From: Treponema sp.
Lineage (GTDB): Bacteria > Spirochaetota > Spirochaetia > Treponematales > Breznakiellaceae
Length of the DNA: 62,546 bases
Direction of reading: 5' to 3'
NCBI GenBank assembly: GCA_009784975.1
Contig: WQXG01000006.1
Location: 1 to 62,546 of the forward strand
A program made the position numbers and the translations under genes. Of the stretch, positions 26,017 to 34,106 are shown piece after piece. Below the pieces are notes generated by a model. That model saw nothing but the letters and a program-made list of their open reading frames with translations. It was not told the origin of the DNA and ran no database searches. Position 1 is the stretch's first letter. The number at the start of each line of letters is the position of its first letter.

Positions 26017-26136
26017 ATTTAGAATATAAGAATATTAAGAGTGCCAAAGTAGGAGAATCTTTAAATTCATTGAGTTATTTAGGCTTTGGAAAATATGTGA
26101 ATAAACCGGCTGTGCGGCACTTGTGCAGGGCACTTC

Positions 26137-26179
26137 TTGACATGTTCATTTTTATGTGATTTACTGATATAAATGAACA
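26137..26179. promoter_or_regulatory. TTGACA hexamer with 13-bp inverted repeat upstream of the ABC importer
   Basis: TTGACA at 26137-26142 directly precedes a 13-base arm TGTTCATTTTTAT (26143-26155). After an 11-base spacer comes the complementary arm ATATAAATGAACA (26167-26179) with one mismatch. The repeat covers where the -10 and start site of the importer promoter should lie. It is a good operator candidate. It also faces the start of the divergent FAD oxidoreductase gene. Confidence 0.5.
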
Positions 26180-26197
26180 TTTAGAGAGGTAAAAAAA

Positions 26198-27172
26198 ATG
26201 AAAAAACTTGTTATTGCAATTGTATTGATTGCCGTGATCCTTCTGGGGATTTCATGCAGAAAGGTCGATGATTCCAGCGTTATTATTTTCACCAGTACCG
26301 AGGATTTCCGCACTGAACATATGCTTCAGCTGCTGAAAGATCAGTTCCCTGAATACAATATTACCATGCAGGTAATGTCTACAGGCAGCCATGCTGCTAA
26401 ACTTAAAGCAGAAGGAACCCAAACAGAGGCTGATATTATCCTCAATCTTGAAACCGGATATCTAGAAGGTTTACAGGATATTCTGGCAGATCTTTCATCT
26501 TATGATTTATCAGAATTTTTGCCCGAATTGGTGCCAGAATCAAAGCGTTTCCTTCCCTGGGATAAATCATCCGGCGCCATTGTGATAAATCGCGCAAAAC
26601 TGGGGAACCTTCCCGTACCCGCTTCGTATCAGGATCTGTTAAACCCCATTTATAAGGGGCTTATCTCCATGCCAAACCCCAAATCTTCGGGTACGGGTTA
26701 TATGTTTTTGGTTAGCCTGATTAACGCAATGGGCGAAGATGCGGCTTTTGACTACTTTGACAGGCTTGCGGAAAATATCCTGCAATTTACGACATCTGGT
26801 TCCGGTCCTGTAAATGCCCTGATTCAGGGGGAAGTTGCTATCGCTTTGGGAATGACCCTGACAACGGTTAATGCTATCAATACCCGCGGCGTTTCTTTTG
26901 AACTGCTTTTCTTTAACGAAGGTGCGCCGAACATTACTACAGGTTTTGGCATTGTCAAAGGAAAGGAAAATCGTCCGGCAGTAAAGGAAGTTTTTGAATT
27001 TGCCATGACTAAACTTGTAAGGGACGATAAAGAACTGTTTTGTCCGGAGCCGGTGATGATTAACCAGGTTAATAATATTGCCAATTATCCCAGGAATATC
27101 CCTTATGCAAATATGGACGGAGTTTACGATTTAGCCTGGAAAGAAAAACTTTTGGAAAGATGGAATCATTAG
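26198..27172 (+). CDS. Substrate-binding lipoprotein of an iron/phosphonate/polyamine-type ABC importer
   Basis: The 324-residue product has a lipoprotein signal with lipobox LLGISC (Cys near 20). The mature protein has the fold motifs of AfuA/PhnS-like binding proteins: VIIFTSTEDFRTEHMLQLL, ADIILNLETGYLEGL, GAIVINRAKLGNLPVPASYQD, and TGYMFLVSLINAMGEDAAFDYF. It is followed after 15 bases by the ATPase and then the fused permease, forming an operon. AEP transport systems (PhnSTUV) have this composition, but ligand cannot be read from sequence alone. GAGAGG precedes the ATG. Confidence 0.85.
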   Translation: MKKLVIAIVLIAVILLGISCRKVDDSSVIIFTSTEDFRTEHMLQLLKDQFPEYNITMQVMSTGSHAAKLKAEGTQTEADIILNLETGYLEGLQDILADLSSYDLSEFLPELVPESKRFLPWDKSSGAIVINRAKLGNLPVPASYQDLLNPIYKGLISMPNPKSSGTGYMFLVSLINAMGEDAAFDYFDRLAENILQFTTSGSGPVNALIQGEVAIALGMTLTTVNAINTRGVSFELLFFNEGAPNITTGFGIVKGKENRPAVKEVFEFAMTKLVRDDKELFCPEPVMINQVNNIANYPRNIPYANMDGVYDLAWKEKLLERWNH

Positions 27173-27187
27173 AAGGGGTATTCACCG

Positions 27188-27952
27188 GTGGTTAAACTTG
27201 AAATACAAAATTTAACGCATATTTTTAACCGTCACAAGGTCCTGAATGGAGTTAGCTTTACCGTTAATGACGGAGAGTTTCTTTCCATTTTGGGACCTTC
27301 CGGCTGCGGGAAAACTACGATATTGCGGATTTTGATTGGGCTGCTGTCTCCCTCTTCTGGGAAAATTATTAAAGACGGAATTGATATTACAGCCGTTCCT
27401 GCGTCCAGGCGCAATATGGGTATTGTGTTTCAGAATTACGCGCTGTTTCAGAACATGAGCGTTTTGGGCAATGTTGAGTATGCGCTGAAGTTTAACAAGG
27501 AGCTTAAATCGCGTTCCCGCATGATTGCCGCAGATGTTATTGAGCAGGTTGGTTTAAGTGAGCATATCAATAAAAAACCGCATAAGCTTTCGGGCGGCCA
27601 GCAGCAGAGGGTTGCCATTGCGCGGACTTTGGCTTGTAATCCGGAAATTATTCTTTTTGATGAGCCAATGTCCGCTCTGGATGCGGCAACAAGATTGCTG
27701 CTTCGCGATGAGATAAAACATATACAAAAACAATTCCGCACTACCATGATCTACATTACCCATGATCAGGAAGAAGCTTTTGCGCTTTCGGATCGAATTA
27801 TGGTGATGGATAACGGAACAATTCAGCAGATTGATTCGCCGGAAGAAATAATATCGAATCCGGCAAATGATTATATCCGCGAATTTGTTATTAATAATCT
27901 AAGGCTTAAAGTTGATTCTCTTGTTAAATATGTAAAACCGGAGAATAAATGA
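27188..27952 (+). CDS. ABC importer ATP-binding subunit
   Basis: The 254-residue subunit powers the importer encoded with it. It has Walker A GPSGCGKTT (about 37-45), the Q-loop VFQNYALF, signature LSGGQQQRVAIARTL (about 136-150), Walker B IILFDEPMSALDA and the switch His in THDQEEAF. This is the Pot/Phn/Afu group of importer ATPases. Translation starts at GTG with GAAGGGG upstream, and its stop overlaps the permease start (ATGA). No long C-terminal regulatory domain is present. Confidence 0.93.
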   Translation: MVKLEIQNLTHIFNRHKVLNGVSFTVNDGEFLSILGPSGCGKTTILRILIGLLSPSSGKIIKDGIDITAVPASRRNMGIVFQNYALFQNMSVLGNVEYALKFNKELKSRSRMIAADVIEQVGLSEHINKKPHKLSGGQQQRVAIARTLACNPEIILFDEPMSALDAATRLLLRDEIKHIQKQFRTTMIYITHDQEEAFALSDRIMVMDNGTIQQIDSPEEIISNPANDYIREFVINNLRLKVDSLVKYVKPENK

Positions 27953-29559
27953 CCGCAGCCGCAATACGTCCAGGTTCTTTTCATCGTTCAGATTTTGTAA
28001 AACTTCTGCTGGGAATTATTCTTTTTGTCGCTGTTGTTTGTCCGCTGGCTGTAATGCTGATGAATATGGCAGGTTCGGATATTTCCGCTGTTTTACGGCA
28101 GCCCAGATTCAGGGAAGCGCTGTTGAATTCAATTTTGGTAGCAGCTACCGCAACCGCAATATCCATTGTTTTTGCCTGGGGTTTTGCGCTTTGTGTTGTT
28201 CGTACAAATATGCGCTTTAGGGAAGTGTTTTCGGTTTTTGTTACAATGCCGATGCTTATTCCTTCCATTTCTCATGGTATGGGGCTTGTGCTGCTTCTTG
28301 GCGCAAACGGAATCATCACAAGAACTTTCGGGCTATCCGGTTCAATCTATGGTTTTCACGGCATTGTTTTAGGATCGGTTTTTTATTCGTTTCCTGTTGC
28401 ATTTCTTATGCTTGCGGATATTCTTAAGTACGAAGACGGTTCGCCCTATGAAGCCGCTACTGTGCTGGGTATTCCCAAAAAAAACCAGTTCTTTTCCATT
28501 ACATTTCCTTATCTGCGAAAACCGCTTATCTCTGTCGTCTTTGCCGTCTTCACCCTGATTTTTACCGATTACGGAGTTCCGCTTATGATTAGCGGCAGAT
28601 TTATCACCCTGCCGGTTTTAATGTATCAGGAAGTTATCGGTCTTTTAAATTTCAGCCGAGGCAGCGTGATAGGTTCGTTTCTTCTTATTCCGGCAGTTGT
28701 CGCGTTTATTTTTGATCTTTTAAACAAAGACCGGACAAATATCAATTTTGTTATTCACGAAAAAACAAAAACAATCAGCAAATTGCGCGACGGTATCGCA
28801 ATGAGTTATGTGCTTTTAATTTGTTTTATCATTGCTTTGCCGGTTATTGTTTTTATTCTGCTTACTTTTATAAACAGTTATCCGGTGGATATGGGGTTTT
28901 CTCTGCGGAACATTACCAGAACCATGAATATGGGAGCAGGGCGTTTTTTAACCACGACTTTAATTATTGCCGTTTTGGTTTCTGTCATAGGAACAATCCT
29001 TTCGTATTTTATTGCATATTTTACGGCGCGTACTCCCGGCAAAACATCAAGGATGCTGCATCTTATTTCCATTACATCGCTCGCTATCCCGGGACTTGTA
29101 TTGGGTCTCTCTTATGTGCTTTTCTTTAAAGGCTCTTTTGTTTACGGCACGCTTGCCATATTGATACTTGTTAACATTGTTCACTTTATGGCATCTCCGT
29201 ATCTTATGGCATACAATTCTTTGGGAAAACTCAACATCCATCTTGAAGATGTCGGACGCACGCTGGGGGTAGGGCGTTTCCGCATAATCCGCGACGTATT
29301 GATTCCCCAGACAAAACTTACAATTATAGAAATGTTTTCGTACTTTTTTGTCAATTCAATGATGACAATTTCCGCAGTGTCATTCTTAAGCACGGTGCGT
29401 AACCGCCCGATTTCCCTGATGATTACGCAGTTTGAAGCTCAGCTTTTTCTGGAAGGCGCGGCTTTTGTTTCCGTTCTTATTCTGGGCTGCAATTTATTTA
29501 TAAAATGCGCTGTGTATGTTTTTACCAAAATAATCAGAAACAAGGAAGAAAAACAATGA
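27949..29559 (+). CDS. Fused ABC importer permease
   Basis: The 536-residue membrane protein has about 12 membrane segments and two BPD_transp_1 halves in one chain, as in FbpB and the fused phosphonate permeases. EAA-loop sequences are visible in each half (YEAATVLGIPKKNQFFSITF, about 165-184, and LEDVGRTLGVGRFRIIRDVL, about 426-445). It overlaps the ATPase gene by four bases and the nucleotidyltransferase gene by four bases (ATGA at both joints). The importer and the nucleotidyltransferase are thus in one transcriptional and translational unit. Confidence 0.9.
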   Translation: MTAAAIRPGSFHRSDFVKLLLGIILFVAVVCPLAVMLMNMAGSDISAVLRQPRFREALLNSILVAATATAISIVFAWGFALCVVRTNMRFREVFSVFVTMPMLIPSISHGMGLVLLLGANGIITRTFGLSGSIYGFHGIVLGSVFYSFPVAFLMLADILKYEDGSPYEAATVLGIPKKNQFFSITFPYLRKPLISVVFAVFTLIFTDYGVPLMISGRFITLPVLMYQEVIGLLNFSRGSVIGSFLLIPAVVAFIFDLLNKDRTNINFVIHEKTKTISKLRDGIAMSYVLLICFIIALPVIVFILLTFINSYPVDMGFSLRNITRTMNMGAGRFLTTTLIIAVLVSVIGTILSYFIAYFTARTPGKTSRMLHLISITSLAIPGLVLGLSYVLFFKGSFVYGTLAILILVNIVHFMASPYLMAYNSLGKLNIHLEDVGRTLGVGRFRIIRDVLIPQTKLTIIEMFSYFFVNSMMTISAVSFLSTVRNRPISLMITQFEAQLFLEGAAFVSVLILGCNLFIKCAVYVFTKIIRNKEEKQ

Positions 29560-30452
29560 AATTAACGCGAACCCAGTTTGATATACTGTCGTCTCTTGAA
29601 CGGGAAAAGGAACAAAAAAATATTACTCAGCGCGGTATTGCCCGTTTAACCGGTCTTTCGCTGGGCACAATTAATAAAACGATACTTCTTCTGAATGAAT
29701 CAGGTTTTGTTGAAAATAATGCCGTTACAGCAGCAGGCTTGCAGGCTCTTGAACCGTATCGTGTTAAAAGGGCAGTTTTTATCGCCGCAGGTTTTGGGTC
29801 TCGGCTGGTTCCCATTACGCTTAATACCCCCAAACCTTTAATACGCGTTAAAGGTACGCGCATTATTGACACATTGCTTGATGCAGTCTGCGCAATAGAC
29901 ATAGAAGAAATTATAATTGTGCGGGGCTATCTGGGAGAACAATTTGATCAGTTAAAATACAAGTATCCAAAAATTAAATTTCTGGAAAACCCGCTGTATA
30001 ATGAATCGAATAATATTTCTTCCATGATGTGCGCCCGCTTTCTGCTGCAAAATGCTTATGTACTGGAATCAGATTTGCTGCTTAATAATCCGGCTATAAT
30101 CAGCAAATATCAGTATGCCAGTAATTATCTTGGGATACCCGCTGACCGCACGGACGACTGGTGTTTTGAAACACGCAATGGTGTTATTACACGGGTTAAG
30201 GTTGGGGGGCGCAATTGTCATCAGATGGTGGGAATTTCCTATTGGGACAGGATTGACGGAGCAAAACTTGCCGATCATATCAAGCAGGTTTACGAAATGC
30301 CCGGCGGCAAAGAACGCTATTGGGATCTTGTACCGCTGGATTATTTTTTAAAGGACTATTCTGTCGAAGTGCGCGAATGTTCTTTTGAGGACATTATAGA
30401 AATCGATACATTCAGCGAACTTAAAAAACTAGATGATACTTACCGAACCTGA
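29556..30452 (+). CDS. HTH-nucleotidyltransferase, LicC/PntC-like
   Basis: The 298-residue product joins an N-terminal winged helix (about 1-65; QRGIARLTGLSLGTINKTI is a MarR-like recognition region) to a sugar/choline-phosphate nucleotidyltransferase (about 68-298). The latter shows AVFIAAGFGSRLVPITLNTP, then KPLIRVKG and ESNNISSMMCA, the pattern of LicC phosphocholine and PntC 2-aminoethylphosphonate cytidylyltransferases. It could activate the imported compound with CTP and also sense the pathway. No LicA-type kinase follows. The start at 29556 overlaps the permease stop, and its stop codon abuts the convergent symporter's stop. Confidence 0.78.
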   Translation: MKLTRTQFDILSSLEREKEQKNITQRGIARLTGLSLGTINKTILLLNESGFVENNAVTAAGLQALEPYRVKRAVFIAAGFGSRLVPITLNTPKPLIRVKGTRIIDTLLDAVCAIDIEEIIIVRGYLGEQFDQLKYKYPKIKFLENPLYNESNNISSMMCARFLLQNAYVLESDLLLNNPAIISKYQYASNYLGIPADRTDDWCFETRNGVITRVKVGGRNCHQMVGISYWDRIDGAKLADHIKQVYEMPGGKERYWDLVPLDYFLKDYSVEVRECSFEDIIEIDTFSELKKLDDTYRT

Positions 30453-31931
30453 TCATTTTCCCCATAGTTTTTCTTTTGCAGAACCTGAAGCAATCAATAT
30501 ATCCGCTGTTTCCTGATCGCTTAAACTGTCAATATTGCCGCGCACTTTAAACTCATCAATGCCTTTGAGTACGGCATCGAACCGCTGTTTTGTAATTTTG
30601 TTTTTAATTGCAAAAAACAGGCAGATTGAAAGCAATATAAACGGAATAAGAACAAACATCCATTTTATTCCCCATACAATGCTGCTTTGCGCATAAGCGG
30701 CAGGATCAAAAGCTGCTCCGCTTGCTTTTAATACCGAATATTCGTTTTGATCAAAACCAAGCGCCTGAAGCCCGAATCCCATAAGCAGTACAGCGACACC
30801 GCTTGCAAACTTTCGCAGGAATGTTGTCATTCCGGCATAGAGCCCTTCGCGGCGTTTACCGGTGCGTATCTCATCAATGTCGTAAATGTCAGTTAACATT
30901 GACCATGTGGAAAGGTTTCCTGCCGATGAACCAACGGCGATTAAAACCGCCAGTATACACAGTGTAATAATGGATACGCTTGAATCCAGCCAGATAAAAA
31001 CAATCGTTGACATCATCCAAACCGGTATGCCGATTAAAAGCGGGAAAGCTTTGCCTTTTTTTTCGGCAAGCGCTCCCTGAGCAGCCATAAGGAGCATGGA
31101 ACAAACAAGAAGAGTTCCGACTACCAGCTCATAATTCTGATACTGGCGGACGACAATATCGATATAAAAAATAAATAATGCAAGCACAAGATCTACCGCT
31201 ATCTGGAAAGGAAGAAATATCCCCAGTAAATTTTTGTATGCTTTGTTGGAAAAAATAGACATCCATGCCGCAAGAGAAATTTTTTCCGGGGCTGGAAGAT
31301 TTTCCCTTTCTCTTGTTCCCCAAAAAACTACAAGCCAGCACAGCCCAAAAACAGCGCCGAATATTAATCCCATAACAAGGTAGCCGGGTATCTGCAGAGG
31401 TCCGTTCTGTTCATGTCCCAGTGATTTAATAATAATGCTGGGTACAACAGCGCAAATTAATGCTGCCGCTCCGGAACAAATCATTCTTACGGTAGTGTAG
31501 CTTGTGCGCTCGTTATAATCGGATGTCATGTCTGACAGGATGGCATTATAGGGAACCATTACGATACTGAACACCGTCCCAAAAAACATATATGCCAATG
31601 TATAATAAACAATTTTTCCTGTAATGCTTCCGATACCAAAGGAATAAAAAAGCATGAAGAAGGAAAGAAAAACAGGTATTATCCCGATTAAGAAAAATAT
31701 CCTGCGTCTTCCAAATCTTGAACGTGTCTTGTCGGAAATTCTTCCCATTATCGGGTCAGTGATTGCATCCCACAACCTTCCGATAAAAATTATTATTGTA
31801 GTTGCGACAACAGGAAGTCCTTCTACCAGAACCAGAAAATTCATAAACAACAGGCTGAAGATCATAAAGGCGCCGCCGCCGTAAATATCTCCGCTGGCGT
31901 AGCCAATTCTGGATTTAAGTTTATTGTTCAT
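30453..31931 (-). CDS. GPH-family sugar:cation symporter (MelB-like MFS)
   Basis: The 492-residue protein has about 12 membrane segments and the glycoside-pentoside-hexuronide family motifs: RLWDAITDPIMGRISDKTRSR (in two pieces, about 48-68), FGRRRIFFL, and NERTSYTTVRM. The family brings in glycosides with Na+ or H+. It is the downstream partner of the hemerythrin start region only by position: the hemerythrin gene ends two bases before this ATG, so the two may be co-transcribed. Substrate is not predictable. Confidence 0.88.
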   Translation of the reverse strand: MNNKLKSRIGYASGDIYGGGAFMIFSLLFMNFLVLVEGLPVVATTIIIFIGRLWDAITDPIMGRISDKTRSRFGRRRIFFLIGIIPVFLSFFMLFYSFGIGSITGKIVYYTLAYMFFGTVFSIVMVPYNAILSDMTSDYNERTSYTTVRMICSGAAALICAVVPSIIIKSLGHEQNGPLQIPGYLVMGLIFGAVFGLCWLVVFWGTRERENLPAPEKISLAAWMSIFSNKAYKNLLGIFLPFQIAVDLVLALFIFYIDIVVRQYQNYELVVGTLLVCSMLLMAAQGALAEKKGKAFPLLIGIPVWMMSTIVFIWLDSSVSIITLCILAVLIAVGSSAGNLSTWSMLTDIYDIDEIRTGKRREGLYAGMTTFLRKFASGVAVLLMGFGLQALGFDQNEYSVLKASGAAFDPAAYAQSSIVWGIKWMFVLIPFILLSICLFFAIKNKITKQRFDAVLKGIDEFKVRGNIDSLSDQETADILIASGSAKEKLWGK

Positions 31932-31932
31932 G

Positions 31933-32409
31933 TTATGCGTTGTTCACATCGTCCGCAGTAATGCTCAATTTTCCGTCAGCTTTGCGGGTGGCAATAGTCT
32001 TAAAATAATCAAAATATTTTTTATCCATTAAGGCGATATGAGACAAAACCCAGTCTTTAAGAAATCTTGTAAATGTAGACAATGTGAGTCTTTTTCCGGC
32101 TTTGTAATCGTTAATGTTATCCACAACGGCAAGAATAAAGCTTTCATGTTCTTTTTTATGTTCGGTATAACCCGGAAATTTTGTAGCAAGCATAAGTTTT
32201 TCTTCTGTGGCAAAGTGCGTTTTTACATAATTTACCGCTTCCTGAATTACTCTGTTAAAATAGTCCCGTTCCTGCAAACCATTTCCGGTTACATGGTTAA
32301 ACATTTCGTTTACCAGTTCTACCAGCTCTTTATGCTGATCATCAATAAGCTTGATACCGCAGGCGAATTTGTCTGACCAGGTAATTAAATCGCTCTCATT
32401 CATTCTCAT
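31933..32409 (-). CDS. Bacteriohemerythrin
   Basis: A single-domain oxygen-binding protein of 158 residues. The di-iron ligands are all visible: His in LIDDQHKELVEL (about 25), His and Glu in YVKTHFATEEKLM, the pair in YTEHKKEHESF, and His/Asp in LSHIALMDKKYF. Such proteins store or scavenge O2 or help chemotaxis and are common in microaerophilic or anaerobic bacteria. It lies upstream of and one base apart from the symporter gene and diverges from pheS. Confidence 0.95.
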   Translation of the reverse strand: MRMNESDLITWSDKFACGIKLIDDQHKELVELVNEMFNHVTGNGLQERDYFNRVIQEAVNYVKTHFATEEKLMLATKFPGYTEHKKEHESFILAVVDNINDYKAGKRLTLSTFTRFLKDWVLSHIALMDKKYFDYFKTIATRKADGKLSITADDVNNA

Positions 32410-32467
32410 AGAATACCTCCATTAATACATTGACCATATTCTAAAATCCTGCTAATTTGAGGCTATA

Positions 32468-34105
32468 ATGTCAATAGATATAAAGAATATTGTTAAAAAT
32501 TTACACCCATTGGAAGTGAGGATACTCCTTTTTTATAAAATGGGCGATGAACTCACAATCGAAAAGGCGGAAAAAGAACTGGGTTTTAAGCCTGGAAACG
32601 GCAATCAAGCGCTTTCGTGGCTTTTGAGCAAGGGGCTTGTCAGTGAAATTCGGCGGGAATCGGCAGTTTTTTATGAATTAACCGTTTTGGGCGGCGAGTG
32701 GAAAGACAAGGGAAGTCCGGAAGAAAGAATTCTTGAACTGATACGCAGACGGCTGGAACAGGCAAAAAGCGGTCCTCAGCTTCCGGAAATTGCCCAGGCT
32801 CTGAGTATGGAAAACAAGGATATCGGCAGCGCATTCGGCAGCCTTTCCAAACTTGGTGTCCTGAAAATGGACGATGATAAAAATGTGGTGTTAACAATTC
32901 CTCTGGAAAATTTTTCTGATCCGGAAAAAAATCCGGTACTGGCGCGTTTTCGCCTTGTCAGGGGTTTGCTTGAAAAACTGGTGCAATCCCAAAACGGCAT
33001 GATCCCCGAAGCTTCGCTTAACGATGAGGAAAAAAGCATCATAACAAACTATGCCAAAAAGCGGGGCGCTGCAGATGCGCCGTTCCGTCTGATAGACCGG
33101 GAAACAGTCTTTTTTGGTTTCACTGCTCTTGCTGCGCAGGCGGCAGAAGCGCTTAAAGCCGCAGGCATCACAGGTGAGGAAGTCGGCTCCCTGACACAAT
33201 CAATGCTTGAAGACGGAAGCTGGAAAGGAAAAACATTCCGCTCCTACAATGTTAAAACACCGCCTGTCCGGTTAACGCCGGGCCGGAGTAATCCCTATGC
33301 TAAATTTCTGGAAGATGTAAAAGATAAACTTGCTTCGCTTGGCTTTGAAGAATTTGACGGTTCGTTGGTTGAAACTGAATTCTGGAATTCGGACGCTCTT
33401 TTTATGCCGCAGTTTCATTCGGCGCGTGATATTCATGACGCATACAGTATTGCAGCTTTTGGAAATGATTGTCACAAGGACGGAGTAGCGAGGGCAAAAT
33501 TCATTGATGAGCCGTGGCTCTCCAATGTTGCATCTGCTCATGAAAACGGAGGCACAACAGGCAGCCGCGGCTGGAACTATGGTTTCGATCGCGATTTTAC
33601 AAAACGTCTTATCCTGCGTTCTCAGGGGACGGCGCTGTCTGCAAAAGCCCTGCCAACTGCAAAAATACCCGGCAAATATTTTGGAATAGCGCGCTGTTTC
33701 CGCTACGACAGGGTAGATGCCACGCATTTGCCGGATTTTTATCAGACAGAAGGCATCGTGTTAGGTGAAAACGTTAATCTCCGCACGCTTTTGGGTATGC
33801 TGGAAATGTTTGCCTGCGAAGTTGCCGGCGCAAAAGAAGTTAAATATGTTCCCGGTTATTTTCCGTTTACGGAACCATCGGTAGAAGTGCATATAAAACA
33901 TCCTGTTCTTGGATGGTTTGAACTTGGCGGCTCAGGCATTTTCCGCCCGGAAGTAACTGCCAGTCTTGGAGTAGACGTGCCTGTTGCAGCATGGGGTATC
34001 GGCATAGATCGCATGGCGCTTATGGCGCTGGGATTAAATGACCTTCGCGAACTGTTCAGTCATGATATTGAGAATGTCCGGTTAAGAAGGGCAAAGTCAA
34101 ACTGA
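32468..34105 (+). CDS. pheS: Phenylalanyl-tRNA synthetase alpha chain, archaeal/eukaryal type
   Basis: PheRS alpha attaches Phe to tRNA(Phe) as part of an alpha2-beta2 enzyme. The 545-residue chain is much longer than bacterial PheS (about 340) and has N-terminal winged-helix domains (about 1-150) as in archaea and eukaryotes. The class II core shows GRSNPYAKFLEDVKDKL, FWNSDALFMPQFHSARD, RCFRYDRVDATHLPDF and the C-terminal GIGIDRMALMALG. Spirochaetes are known to carry this type of enzyme. The beta gene is not adjacent. Its stop codon is one base from that of convergent aspS. Confidence 0.95.
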   Translation: MSIDIKNIVKNLHPLEVRILLFYKMGDELTIEKAEKELGFKPGNGNQALSWLLSKGLVSEIRRESAVFYELTVLGGEWKDKGSPEERILELIRRRLEQAKSGPQLPEIAQALSMENKDIGSAFGSLSKLGVLKMDDDKNVVLTIPLENFSDPEKNPVLARFRLVRGLLEKLVQSQNGMIPEASLNDEEKSIITNYAKKRGAADAPFRLIDRETVFFGFTALAAQAAEALKAAGITGEEVGSLTQSMLEDGSWKGKTFRSYNVKTPPVRLTPGRSNPYAKFLEDVKDKLASLGFEEFDGSLVETEFWNSDALFMPQFHSARDIHDAYSIAAFGNDCHKDGVARAKFIDEPWLSNVASAHENGGTTGSRGWNYGFDRDFTKRLILRSQGTALSAKALPTAKIPGKYFGIARCFRYDRVDATHLPDFYQTEGIVLGENVNLRTLLGMLEMFACEVAGAKEVKYVPGYFPFTEPSVEVHIKHPVLGWFELGGSGIFRPEVTASLGVDVPVAAWGIGIDRMALMALGLNDLRELFSHDIENVRLRRAKSN

Positions 34106-34106
34106 G

